The notes under the pieces: generated by a model
What the model saw: the letters and a program-made list of their open reading frames with translations, nothing else
The model's database searches: none
Told to the model about the DNA's origin: nothing
Origin: Peredibacter sp045999315
GTDB lineage: Bacteria > Bdellovibrionota > Bacteriovoracia > Bacteriovoracales > Bacteriovoracaceae
Reading direction: 5' to 3'
Length of the DNA stretch: 64,000 nucleotides
Assembly (NCBI RefSeq): GCF_045999315.1
Contig: NZ_CP174607.1
Coordinates: 3,782,001-3,846,000, forward strand
Shown here: positions 43,685-52,176 of the stretch, piece after piece
Numbering within the stretch: position 1 is the stretch's first letter
Layout: the number at the start of each line of letters is the position of its first letter
Translations under genes and position numbers: made by a program

Positions 43685-45289
43685 TTAGAACCCCTCTGCT
43701 TTTCCAAATTTTGTTTCTTCTTCTTCATTCATCGGGAAGAAATCATCTTTTGGCTTTTTGACCACTGGTGCAGGAACCACTTTCAATTTCGGTTGGACCT
43801 TAGGGGCCTTTTTCACAGGCGTGATGGTTTCTCCAGCAGTGGCACCTTCAATAAATTTTTTCATGTCGAAAACGAGTTCAGATAAACACTCGGCCTGGTT
43901 CGACATTTCTGAGGCCCCTGAGGCAACTTCTTCAGAAGAAGTGGCATTGCTTTGAATCGCCTGGTCCAGATGATGCATGGCCTTTGAAATTTGTTCGATA
44001 CCGCTTGCCTGCTCTTGTGAAGCGGCAGAGATCTCAGAGTTAAGGTCGGCCACTTTTTTCACTGAATTTAAAATTTCTTTCAGTGAAGCCGCAGAGGTGT
44101 CGGCGATGTCAACGCCTTCGTCGGTCTTTTCCACGTTCTCTTTAATCAGGGTGTTGATATCTTTAGCAGCAACGGCCGAACGACCAGCAAGATTTCTTAC
44201 TGCATCGGCAACGACAGCAAATCCCTTCCCTTGTTCACCAGCACGGGCCGCCTCAACTGCGGCGTTCAATGCTAAAAGGTTCGTTTGAAAAGCGATGTCG
44301 TCAATCACATTGATAATTTCTTCGATTTTTTTAGAAGATTTCGACATCTCACTCATGGCCGTAATGAGTTTACTGATTTCACGCTCACCTTGTTCAGCTG
44401 ATGATAGTGAACGCTGGGAAAGTGAATTGGCCTCTTTGGCATGATCAGAGTTAAGCTTCACCATCGAAGAGAGTTCTTCGAGGGAAGAAACCGTTTCTTC
44501 AAGGGATGCCGCTGATTCTGTGGCCCCTTGAGAAAGTTGCGAAGATGCAGAAGTTAACTGTTGGCTCGCGGCCGCAGTCTGAGAAGAAGAATTAAGAATG
44601 TTTTCGGAGATCTTACTGATGGTCTTACTGATTGAGGTCGCGAAATAAAAACCAATACAAATGGCAGAAAGAATTCCCACCACCGCAAAAGTAAAGCTTA
44701 GGGTGCTCGCCAAATTATAGGCCTCAGTTGCGACAGTAGAACGCTCTTTAGAGATTTTTGTTTGGAATGCCATGAGAGCTTCAAAGGCCTTCCTAGTATC
44801 AAGTCGCAATTGACGAAGATCCTCACTTAGAAACTTCTCCGCCTGAGGAAGAGATCCCGCTCCTGCTCGCACCTGGTCCAGCATTTTGAAATACTTTACA
44901 GCACCGGCCTCATAGGCAAGCCACTTACTCCAGACTCCTTCATATAGTTGCTCTTCTCCCACTTCAAAAGGAGTTGAACGATATTGCTTGTTGAGTTCGG
45001 CCATTCTCACGGCCTGATCTGAAAATCCTTTCGAGACTCTTTGATAGTCTTCAAGGTTTCCATTTACGGTCATATAACCACGAAACAGATAACGATGGGC
45101 CTCATGACCAGCATCATTGAGTTCACTTACCTTTTGAATGTTATCGACGATGATATCAGAGATGTAGCTATATTCTGTTTGGACTTTTTTCATAGAAAAA
45201 TATCCAACGCCAGAAACAACGACAACGAATAGAGAAACAAATGAAAAGGCCATCAAGAGTTTGGCCTTTAGACTAAATTTTTTAAACAT
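43685..45289 (-). CDS. Methyl-accepting chemotaxis protein (copy 2)
   Basis: A 534-residue receptor paralogous over its full length to the one at 41490. Two membrane helices (about 10-28 and 192-214), periplasmic four-helix sensor and nearly identical signalling domain. The sensor parts differ more (YLFRGYMTVNGNLEDYQRV versus RQLFRGLLSVYSDQETYDRA), suggesting different ligands after duplication. The tail ends KDDFFPMNEEEETKFGKAEGF-like, again acidic then GKAEGF. Confidence 0.92.
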   Translation of the reverse strand: MFKKFSLKAKLLMAFSFVSLFVVVVSGVGYFSMKKVQTEYSYISDIIVDNIQKVSELNDAGHEAHRYLFRGYMTVNGNLEDYQRVSKGFSDQAVRMAELNKQYRSTPFEVGEEQLYEGVWSKWLAYEAGAVKYFKMLDQVRAGAGSLPQAEKFLSEDLRQLRLDTRKAFEALMAFQTKISKERSTVATEAYNLASTLSFTFAVVGILSAICIGFYFATSISKTISKISENILNSSSQTAAASQQLTSASSQLSQGATESAASLEETVSSLEELSSMVKLNSDHAKEANSLSQRSLSSAEQGEREISKLITAMSEMSKSSKKIEEIINVIDDIAFQTNLLALNAAVEAARAGEQGKGFAVVADAVRNLAGRSAVAAKDINTLIKENVEKTDEGVDIADTSAASLKEILNSVKKVADLNSEISAASQEQASGIEQISKAMHHLDQAIQSNATSSEEVASGASEMSNQAECLSELVFDMKKFIEGATAGETITPVKKAPKVQPKLKVVPAPVVKKPKDDFFPMNEEEETKFGKAEGF

Positions 45290-45410
45290 GATTCTTCCTC
45301 CGACGTTCTGCTTTGTGGAGTTAATCTATCGGAAGTGAGTTAAGAAAAATTTAAGGTTTCATTTAGAATAAAAGGATAAATTTATAAGTACTGGAAAGTG
45401 TCAGTTGAAC

Positions 45411-45436
45411 TAAGGGCCGGTTTTAGAAGGCCCTTA
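45411..45436 (-). terminator. Hairpin after hotdog thioesterase gene
   Basis: TAAGGGCC (45411-45418) and GGCCCTTA (45429-45436) pair perfectly with a 10-base loop, 19 bases after the stop at 45456 on the minus strand. No T-tract follows, so it may be a Rho-assisted or processing hairpin. Confidence 0.45.
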
Positions 45437-45455
45437 ATAATATTGTAAAGATTTC

Positions 45456-45872
45456 TTAAGACTTCGGGTTATCAGTCACAAGCATTGTGATTCTTCCAGA
45501 TGAAACCAATTTCCCATTTTGATTTGAAATGTTCACGTCCCAAATATGTGTGGTTCTTCCTAAATGAACCGCTTCACTCTTCGCCGTTAAAACATCTCCT
45601 GGACGAGCAATCGACAAGTGGTTGGCACTCACCTGAATGCCGAAAGAGTTTTGTTTTTTAGTATCAATGAGTAAATAAGAACTAAAACTTCCAACTGTCT
45701 CAATTAAAACCAGCGATACTCCTCCGTTCATAATATTACCGGGGCGAAGATGACGATGATCTACCGTCAAGGTCGCTGTCACAGATTTGTCTTCAATCTT
45801 CGTCATCGAAATTCCCAGGGCACCTGAGAGTTGATTTTCGACTGCCATTTTATTTATTGTCTCTATATCCAT
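45456..45872 (-). CDS. Hotdog-fold thioesterase (PaaI/YdiI-like)
   Basis: A 138-residue hotdog protein. MNGGVSLVLIETVGSFSSYLL (about 52-73) holds the Glu of the YdiI/4HBT active-site helix (HGG..ALxE replaced by NGG..LIE), with NHLSIARPGDVLTAKSEAVHLGRTTHIWDVNI near 85-116. Likely hydrolyses an acyl- or aryl-CoA thioester as a homotetramer. Single gene; substrate unknown. Confidence 0.85.
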   Translation of the reverse strand: MDIETINKMAVENQLSGALGISMTKIEDKSVTATLTVDHRHLRPGNIMNGGVSLVLIETVGSFSSYLLIDTKKQNSFGIQVSANHLSIARPGDVLTAKSEAVHLGRTTHIWDVNISNQNGKLVSSGRITMLVTDNPKS

Positions 45873-45967
45873 ATACCCACCTTTAAAGCTCTATTATAGA
45901 AGACGCCCTTGGCCTTGTCTAATTTGCTGCTTCGTTATGTAATTTTCCCAATCAAAAAGGAGCTTCT

Positions 45968-46507
45968 ATGAAACTAGTATTTTCACTCGCACTATTGTTC
46001 AGTACCCAGCTAGTACTTGCCGCGGGATTCACACTTAAAACCACTTCTTTTGACCCAAAAAAGCCACTTCCTAATAAGCAGGTTTTCAACGGATTTGGTT
46101 GCACTGGTGAAAACATCTCACCTGCTCTTGAATGGTCAGGTGCTCCTAAAGGCACAAAAAGCTTTGCTATTACAGTTTATGATCCAGATGCGCCGACTGG
46201 TAGCGGCTGGTGGCACTGGACCGTTGTTAATATTCCCGCTTCTGTCACAAAAATCGAAGAAGGAGCGTCTAATAATCAAAAACTTCCAGAAGGTGCTGTC
46301 GAAGGCAGAACTGACTATGGAAAACCAGGCTTCGGTGGCGCTTGTCCTCCTCCTGGAGACAAACCTCACCGTTATATCTTTACCGTTTATGCACTTAAAA
46401 CAGACAAGCTTGACGTAAACGCAGAATCTTCAGGAGCATTAGTTGGTTTCAACTTAAATGCTAACTCTCTTGGTAAAGCGACCTTCACAGTTAAATACGG
46501 TCGATGA
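45968..46507 (+). CDS. YbhB/YbcL family PEBP-like periplasmic protein
   Basis: A 179-residue protein with a Sec signal (MKLVFSLALLFSTQLVLA, cut before AGF). Motifs of the bacterial phosphatidylethanolamine-binding family: GENISPALEWSGAPKGTKSFAITVYDPDAPTG near 48-79, WWHWTVVNIP near 83, the GRTDYGKPGFGGACPPPGDKPHRYIF stretch and LGKATFTVKYGR at the end. Function in bacteria is unclear. Monocistronic; copA begins 48 bases later on the same strand. Confidence 0.9.
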   Translation: MKLVFSLALLFSTQLVLAAGFTLKTTSFDPKKPLPNKQVFNGFGCTGENISPALEWSGAPKGTKSFAITVYDPDAPTGSGWWHWTVVNIPASVTKIEEGASNNQKLPEGAVEGRTDYGKPGFGGACPPPGDKPHRYIFTVYALKTDKLDVNAESSGALVGFNLNANSLGKATFTVKYGR

Positions 46508-46555
46508 CCTTTTCTGCCAATGATGTCTAAGCTATGATCTGTACAGAGGATCTAT

Positions 46556-48664
46556 ATGCAGAATCTAAGCTTAGACATCAAAGGCATGACCTGTGCCTCT
46601 TGTGTAAACCGAATCGAAAAAGCTCTCAAAAAAAATTCCGGCGTCATTAATGCCTCAGTCAATCTCGCCACTGAAAAAGCGCAGATTGAATTTGATCAGT
46701 CCAAATTAAACCCTAATCAAATTATCGAAATCGTTTCCAAGGTCGGCTACGAGGCCTCGCTTCCAACATCCAAACCAGCGGACAAGGAAGACGAAATTCA
46801 AAGGGAGATGTTTAAGGTCATCTTGGCCGCGATGCTCTCATTCCCCTTAATGCTTCCTATGTTTTCATCTATTCATTTGTCCGCATGGACACAATTAATA
46901 CTGGCCACTCCTGTGCAGTTTATTTTGGGAGCGAGATTTTATCTTTCGGGTTGGAGGGCCTTGAAGGCCATGTCTGGAAACATGGAACTTTTAGTGGCGA
47001 TTGGAACCAGTGCCGCTTTTGGTTTAAGTCTCTATCTCATGTCACAAGATCTCTCGAACCACCTTTATTTTGAAAGTGGCTCCATCATCATAACGCTAGT
47101 GCTATTCGGGAAATATCTTGAGGCCAGAGCAAAACAACAAACTACGAAGGCCATCCGATCATTAGAGGCCCTTCAACCTTCGAAAGCCCGAGTCTTGAGA
47201 AACCGAGGCGAAGTTGAGATCGCCTTAGGCGACATCAAAAAATTAGATGTGGTCATTGTTCGTCCTGGAGAAAGAATTCCAGTGGACGGAAAAGTTATTT
47301 CTGGATCAAGTGAAGTCGACGAATCTCTCATTACCGGAGAGAGTCTTCCGGTTGAAAAGAATCTCTCAGACAAAGTGATCGGAGGTTCCATTAATGGCCA
47401 TGGTCTTCTGCAAATTGAAGTGACCGCGGTTGGTTCTGAGACCATGCTTGCTCGTATCATTCGTATGGTGGAAGACGCGCAAGTGAAGAAGGCCCCCATT
47501 CAACGGTTAGTGGATAAGGTCAGTGCCTACTTCGTTCCGATTGTTTTAGGTATCGCAGTGGTAACCATTCTCGTCACGGGTTTCATGACTGGTGATTGGG
47601 AAAAGGCCATCATTCATGGAGTGGCAGTACTGGTGATTGCTTGTCCCTGTGCTCTGGGACTCGCGACTCCAACTTCAATTATGGTGGGAACAGGTGTTGC
47701 GGCCAGTGCAGGAATTCTCATTAAAGATGCAGAGGCCTTGGAAGTGACACATAAAGTGAATATGGTGGTCTTTGATAAGACCGGAACTCTCACTTCAGGA
47801 AAACCATCAGTGGCCCATTTATCTGATGAAAAACTCCTTCCGGTTCTTGCCGCCATCCAATCTGGCAGTGAACATCCGCTTGCTCATGCGGTTTTAAATT
47901 ATGCCAAAGAGAAAAACACTTCCTACTCACCTGCTCAAGACATAAGGGCGATTGTTGGGCAAGGAGTGGAGGCCACGGTTGATGGTGTAGCTTATATTCT
48001 TGGTAGTAAAAAAATTCTGAGCGGGAAAAACCTGACCCGTGCTCATGAACATGAGCTTAAAGGTGAGACCGTTTCTTATCTCATTAAGAAAGAACCGTTT
48101 GAAGTTTTAGGATTTATTACTTTTCACGATACCATTAAACCTGATGCTCAGTTGGCAGTTAATAAACTTCACGATCTTGGCATTAAGTCCATGATGCTGT
48201 CCGGAGATAATCAAGGAAGTGCTGAAACGGTAGCGCGCTCTCTTGGCATTGATAAAGTGAAGGCCGAAGTTCTTCCAGGCGATAAGGCCAGTGTGATTCA
48301 AGATCTTAAAAAAGATGGTCTCATCGTCGCGATGGTTGGTGACGGCATCAATGATGCTCCAGCACTCGCCTCTGCAGATGTGGGAATGGCCATGTCTACG
48401 GGAACTGATGTGGCCATGCACACTTCGGGCATTACTCTCATGCGTGGGAATCCTGCTCTCATTGCCAGTGCAATTTCCATTTCTCAGAAGACCTACCGGA
48501 AAATTCAGCAGAATCTTTTCTGGGCCTTTATTTATAACGTGATCGGCATTCCTTTAGCGGCCCTGGGATATCTTAGTCCGATGGTGGCCGGAGCGGCGAT
48601 GGCATTAAGTTCGGTCAGTGTGGTGACAAACTCTTTACTTTTAAAACGTTGGAAACCAGAATAG
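46556..48664 (+). CDS. copA: Copper-exporting P1B-type ATPase
   Basis: A 702-residue pump with one N-terminal heavy-metal domain (GMTCASC, Cys13 and Cys16), eight membrane helices, the actuator TGES (260-263), the transport motif CPC (363-365), the phosphorylation site DKTGTLT (Asp407), SEHPLAHA in the nucleotide domain, and GDGINDAPAL. CPC with N and YN/MSS-type residues in the last helices (YNVIGIPLAALGYLSPMVAGAAMALSSVSVVTNSLL) indicates Cu(I) export. It is followed after 4 bases by a FabR-like regulator; no CueR/CsoR gene is near. Confidence 0.93.
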   Translation: MQNLSLDIKGMTCASCVNRIEKALKKNSGVINASVNLATEKAQIEFDQSKLNPNQIIEIVSKVGYEASLPTSKPADKEDEIQREMFKVILAAMLSFPLMLPMFSSIHLSAWTQLILATPVQFILGARFYLSGWRALKAMSGNMELLVAIGTSAAFGLSLYLMSQDLSNHLYFESGSIIITLVLFGKYLEARAKQQTTKAIRSLEALQPSKARVLRNRGEVEIALGDIKKLDVVIVRPGERIPVDGKVISGSSEVDESLITGESLPVEKNLSDKVIGGSINGHGLLQIEVTAVGSETMLARIIRMVEDAQVKKAPIQRLVDKVSAYFVPIVLGIAVVTILVTGFMTGDWEKAIIHGVAVLVIACPCALGLATPTSIMVGTGVAASAGILIKDAEALEVTHKVNMVVFDKTGTLTSGKPSVAHLSDEKLLPVLAAIQSGSEHPLAHAVLNYAKEKNTSYSPAQDIRAIVGQGVEATVDGVAYILGSKKILSGKNLTRAHEHELKGETVSYLIKKEPFEVLGFITFHDTIKPDAQLAVNKLHDLGIKSMMLSGDNQGSAETVARSLGIDKVKAEVLPGDKASVIQDLKKDGLIVAMVGDGINDAPALASADVGMAMSTGTDVAMHTSGITLMRGNPALIASAISISQKTYRKIQQNLFWAFIYNVIGIPLAALGYLSPMVAGAAMALSSVSVVTNSLLLKRWKPE

Positions 48665-48668
48665 TTTC

Positions 48669-49313
48669 ATGCGTGAACGTCTGGAACAAAAACAAAGAAC
48701 CCGCAGAAACTTAATTGAAGCGGCCCTAAAACTCAGTGGTGAACAAGGATTCTCTTCTTTGAGTCTTCGTGAAGTTGCCAAAGAGGCAGGTATCACTCCA
48801 GCAGGTTTCTATCGTCACTTTCACGACATGGAAGAACTTGGTCTCGCCTTAATTGATGAAGTGGGCCTCTCTCTTCGTCATCTCCTCCGTGAAGCACGCC
48901 GAAACATTGATAAAGAAGGCAGTGCGGTTCGCTCATCGGTTGAAACTTTTATTGAATACATTACTGAGAATTCAAACCTCTTTCGTCTGCTTCAAGGTGA
49001 ACGCCAAGGAAGTTCTCAGGCCTTTAGAAAGGCCCTCTTCGCTGAGATAAATCGTTTTATTGAGGAAGTGACAGAAGATCTGGATCGCGGATCAAAACTT
49101 CTCGATCAGCCATTGATGGATGTGGGTCTGGCCGCCGAGGCGATTGTGGCAGTCGCCTTCACAGTAGGAGCTGAAGCGATTGATCTTCCTAAGCACCGTC
49201 GCCAAGAGCTCATTGAAAGGCTTATTAAAGAAGTAAAAATGATTCTTCGCGGGGCCCGAATCCAGGAAAAACCAAAGAAAAAAGTCAGTAAGAAAAGTTC
49301 CCGCCGTAAATAA
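48669..49313 (+). CDS. fabR: TetR-family regulator, FabR-like
   Basis: A 214-residue TetR protein. Residues 1-60 match the helix-turn-helix of E. coli FabR very closely (RTRRNLIEAALKL, SSLSLREVAKEAGITPAGFYRHFHDMEELGL), and the similarity continues through DEVGLSLRHLLREAR, SSVETFIEYI, FRLLQGERQGSSQAFRKAL. FabR represses unsaturated fatty-acid genes in response to acyl-thioester pools. A basic Lys-rich tail (RIQEKPKKKVSKKSSRRK) is extra. It starts 4 bases after copA and overlaps the convergent hemolysin III gene by 29 bases. Regulation of copA by it is possible but unproven. Confidence 0.8.
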   Translation: MRERLEQKQRTRRNLIEAALKLSGEQGFSSLSLREVAKEAGITPAGFYRHFHDMEELGLALIDEVGLSLRHLLREARRNIDKEGSAVRSSVETFIEYITENSNLFRLLQGERQGSSQAFRKALFAEINRFIEEVTEDLDRGSKLLDQPLMDVGLAAEAIVAVAFTVGAEAIDLPKHRRQELIERLIKEVKMILRGARIQEKPKKKVSKKSSRRK

Positions 49314-49923
49314 CGGCCACAAAATGAAAAATACTTCCAAGCAAAACAAATAAGTGCCAAATGGCATGAGTGTAGCGGTATTTTTTGGCCAGATAGAAGA
49401 CCGTACCAAGAGTGTAAGTCAGCCCACCGACGATCAACCAAGTAAGACCTTCGGGAGGAAGTGATGCTTTTAAAGGAACATAAGCAAAGATGATGATCCA
49501 GCCCATTCCTACATAGAACAAGGTTGAAAGAACTTTAAAGCGTCCGGTAAAGAAGACCTTGAAGACGATACCGAGAATCGCCAAAGACCAAATCACGGCC
49601 AACAAGATATAACCAATATTCCCTTTTAAATTGAGCATGAGAAAGGGTGTATAGGTTCCCGCGATTAAAAGATAAATGGATGAGTGATCAAAAATCTTAA
49701 ACAAGCTTTTTACTTTGGGAGAAGGAAGAGCATGATAAAGAGTTGATGAGGTATAAAGCAGTATTAAAGAGAAGCCATAGATCAAATAGCTAATAATATG
49801 AGAAAGAGTTCCAAAGTAACTTCCCAAGACGCAAAGAACCGACAGGGCCGAAATCCCAAAAATGACCCCGATACCATGGGTGACAGCATTAAATATTTCT
49901 TCTTTGAGCGTATACCCTTTCAT
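49285..49923 (-). CDS. Hemolysin III / PAQR-family membrane protein
   Basis: A 212-residue seven-helix protein. NAVTHGIGVIFGISAL near residue 9, SSTLYHALPSPKVKSLFKIFDHSSIYLLIAGTYTP near 66-100 and the C-terminal AIWHLFVLLGSIFHFVAVI near 188 carry the Ser-His-Asp and His-x3-His residues of the CREST/PAQR hydrolase-like superfamily. E. coli YqfA is similar in size (219). The start at 49923 is set by homology; ATG 49959 extends it without support. Function probably membrane-lipid related. Confidence 0.87.
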   Translation of the reverse strand: MKGYTLKEEIFNAVTHGIGVIFGISALSVLCVLGSYFGTLSHIISYLIYGFSLILLYTSSTLYHALPSPKVKSLFKIFDHSSIYLLIAGTYTPFLMLNLKGNIGYILLAVIWSLAILGIVFKVFFTGRFKVLSTLFYVGMGWIIIFAYVPLKASLPPEGLTWLIVGGLTYTLGTVFYLAKKYRYTHAIWHLFVLLGSIFHFVAVIYGGNFSY

Positions 49924-49964
49924 GATTTTGAGTATACACTCGTTTACCGAAAAGGACAAACCAC

Positions 49965-50816
49965 CTAACGGCGACTTAGCCTTAATTGTGTCTTAATCCG
50001 CTCGTGAAAGGGCTTAGTTTCTGAGTTTCTTTCCTTTAATTTCTTTAACATAGGAATATTTAACTCATGTTGAGCAACTATATGTTTACTGGTTGAATAC
50101 TCGGAATAAGTTTCCTGCTCTACTGTAATGTCTTCCTGGGCCGGAAGAAAAAGTCCGGATCTTCCTTCATTGTGATCAATTAACTCAACCACACTGTCTC
50201 CAATCAATAAGGCCGTCACAACTGCTGCACCTAATTCGACAGAACGGGCAGAGGCACAGCGATTAACTCGCTGACTACCGTTCTTATTTGTCGTCGCGGA
50301 AGGGACAAGAACAAGATCAACGACCTCCTCTTTAAGTTTTACTGCGAGATCAGGTTGTTCACTATCAAAACAAATTACCACCGCAGTTTTAAGCCCTTTG
50401 AATTCGAAAACTCGCAGTTCTTCGCCAGGAGTAAAATCTGTCTCCCAAGGTGTAAGATACAATTTGTCTTGGAAAAGCCACTCTCCATGAAGAAGAACGG
50501 GTGAAGAATTAAAAACTTTATTGTCTGCCTTTCTAGGGGCCGATCCTAGAACAACTAATACATCTTTTTGATACAGATGCTTCTTCACATCCGGCAGAAG
50601 ATCTTGGGCGACATAGTCTGCCACTTTCTCAATCTGATCCTTAGGATCGAGACTCGGGAAATACTTACCAAGACCCATGAGAAAAAACTCTGGATAAAGA
50701 ATGACTTCAGCGCCACTTAAGACACATTTTTCAATTTCACCCAAAAGCTTGCTCTTCCACTCTAGAATGGATTCAGGATCATGGGATAAAGAATAACTGA
50801 TGACGGAAATTTTCAT
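49965..50816 (-). CDS. Carbon-nitrogen hydrolase (nitrilase superfamily)
   Basis: A 283-residue nitrilase-fold amidase. Catalytic triad E43 (YPEFFLMG), K118 (DKLYLTPWE) and C149 (VVICFDSEQPDL). Start at 50816 overlaps the TGA of the GNAT gene upstream (ATGA). In several bacteria a GNAT domain is fused to this kind of hydrolase in one protein; here they are two coupled genes. Substrate not predictable. A longer in-frame extension to 50930 lies inside the GNAT gene and is rejected. Confidence 0.85.
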   Translation of the reverse strand: MKISVISYSLSHDPESILEWKSKLLGEIEKCVLSGAEVILYPEFFLMGLGKYFPSLDPKDQIEKVADYVAQDLLPDVKKHLYQKDVLVVLGSAPRKADNKVFNSSPVLLHGEWLFQDKLYLTPWETDFTPGEELRVFEFKGLKTAVVICFDSEQPDLAVKLKEEVVDLVLVPSATTNKNGSQRVNRCASARSVELGAAVVTALLIGDSVVELIDHNEGRSGLFLPAQEDITVEQETYSEYSTSKHIVAQHELNIPMLKKLKERNSETKPFHERIKTQLRLSRR

Positions 50817-51400
50817 AAACTTTTCATCCAAAATTGCATCTTCTTCGTGGTGGGTTCTGTCTCGTTTCGGTCCTGCCACTCGTACTGAGTGATGAGACCT
50901 GGAACTTTTTGAAAACCCTGCTGATGCCAAAAAGTATCGAGGGGTTCATAGTCTTTCGGTCTTAACGGATGATCCACCGCTCTTTCCACTGCACAAAAGG
51001 ACAACTTTTCAATAAACGGAAGTGAACGAGCATAGGCCTCGCGCTCCTGGAAAAATTTTTTACCGATGCCCTTGCCACGGTACTCATTCAAGAGAACCGA
51101 TTCACCAAAATAGAACACCTTTGATGGATCAAATCCAGCATCCAGGAAAGGTCTTCGAAAATTCTCCTCTTCTTCCTGGGCCCAAATGCCAGTTGTGGCA
51201 CCTACAATCTTGTCACCATCCTGGACGAGAAATATGAAAGAGTGACGTGCTTTAAAATAAGTTTCGAGATAATTTTTTTCATACTCAAGAGTCCCCTCAT
51301 ATAGATAAGGAAAATCCCAGAATACTTTTAGACGGAGGGCCGCAAGCTCATTAACAAATGCTCTCGCTTCCTCTCCTGAAAGACGAAGATAGTTTAGCAT
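50813..51400 (-). CDS. GNAT-family N-acetyltransferase
   Basis: A 195-residue acetyltransferase. DGDKIVGATTGIW near 81, VFYFGESVLLNEYRGKGIGKKFFQEREAYA near 114 (acetyl-CoA loop RGKGIG) and FCAVER near 154 define the fold. It is the first gene of a two-gene unit with the carbon-nitrogen hydrolase. Likely modifies an amine on a small molecule later handled by the hydrolase, or the reverse; inference from coupling. Confidence 0.8.
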   Translation of the reverse strand: MLNYLRLSGEEARAFVNELAALRLKVFWDFPYLYEGTLEYEKNYLETYFKARHSFIFLVQDGDKIVGATTGIWAQEEEENFRRPFLDAGFDPSKVFYFGESVLLNEYRGKGIGKKFFQEREAYARSLPFIEKLSFCAVERAVDHPLRPKDYEPLDTFWHQQGFQKVPGLITQYEWQDRNETEPTTKKMQFWMKSL

Positions 51401-51418
51401 GAGGTGAGTATAGATGAA

Positions 51419-52003
51419 TTAAGGCTGAAATTCGACCTTTTTAAAGGTACCGTCCCACGACAAAAAACTTACTCCTGGCGAAAGAACCATCTTTCTGAAT
51501 TCTTTACCGTTAGCAGCAACTTTTGGAGAGGCGTAAGTCGAATCAAAACTGAGATTCACATTGCTAAGTTTGTCGGGCCTCACGGCCGAACGATAGCCCA
51601 ATTTGAATTTGAAATCGTCACCGCTGTTAAACGGCTCACCTTTAGAAAGAACAATGGCCTTACCGGGAATGTCCTTGTTCTCATAAATAAGTTCTTTCCC
51701 TTGAGCAAGCTCTTCGAAGGTAATGGTCTTCGTTACTTCACCACCCTTGTTCTTATAAGAAAGCTTCAAAATTTTGGGCTCACCTTTCTCATAATAAACG
51801 GCGATCTTTCCTTCACCATCCATGTTTACTTTCATGTCAAAAATGTTTTTATACATTCCATTTTCAACTTTTTTGTAAGCATCAATGAACTGAGTAACTG
51901 TGCCCGCTTCACTACCGGTCAAACACTCGATAGGATCTTGAGCATAAGCTCCAGTGGAAGAGAATAGAACAACAGCAAAAAAGTATAGTTTGAAGTTTTT
52001 CAT
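51419..52003 (-). CDS. Secreted protein of unknown function
   Basis: A 194-residue protein with a signal peptide (MKNFKLYFFAVVLFSSTGAYA, cut before QDP). The mature part is beta-rich with alternating charged strands (IAVYYEKGEPKILKLSYKNKGG, KELIYENKDIPGKAIVL) and has one Cys near its start (IECLTG). No family recognised. Single gene, 18 bases after the start side of the GNAT gene's neighbour, on the same strand but with no evident coupling. Confidence 0.6.
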   Translation of the reverse strand: MKNFKLYFFAVVLFSSTGAYAQDPIECLTGSEAGTVTQFIDAYKKVENGMYKNIFDMKVNMDGEGKIAVYYEKGEPKILKLSYKNKGGEVTKTITFEELAQGKELIYENKDIPGKAIVLSKGEPFNSGDDFKFKLGYRSAVRPDKLSNVNLSFDSTYASPKVAANGKEFRKMVLSPGVSFLSWDGTFKKVEFQP

Positions 52004-52176
52004 AAAGTACTTTTCGACTGCTGACCAAAAAACTTGAAGGCCCGAAGAGACCGACTATCAAACTCGGACAAGAGTCATTTTCTCGCGATCTGGGACACAT
52101 TGCCTCATCGTTTACCTATTAATACCGCATTATGATTGGCCCATTTTTTGAACTCCTTTTCCGCAGGGGGTCTCTT

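Noticed and set aside
50817..50930. N-terminal extension of the carbon-nitrogen hydrolase
   Set aside because: The 38 extra codons lie inside the GNAT gene in another frame, and the nitrilase fold begins at MKISV with an ATGA overlap.
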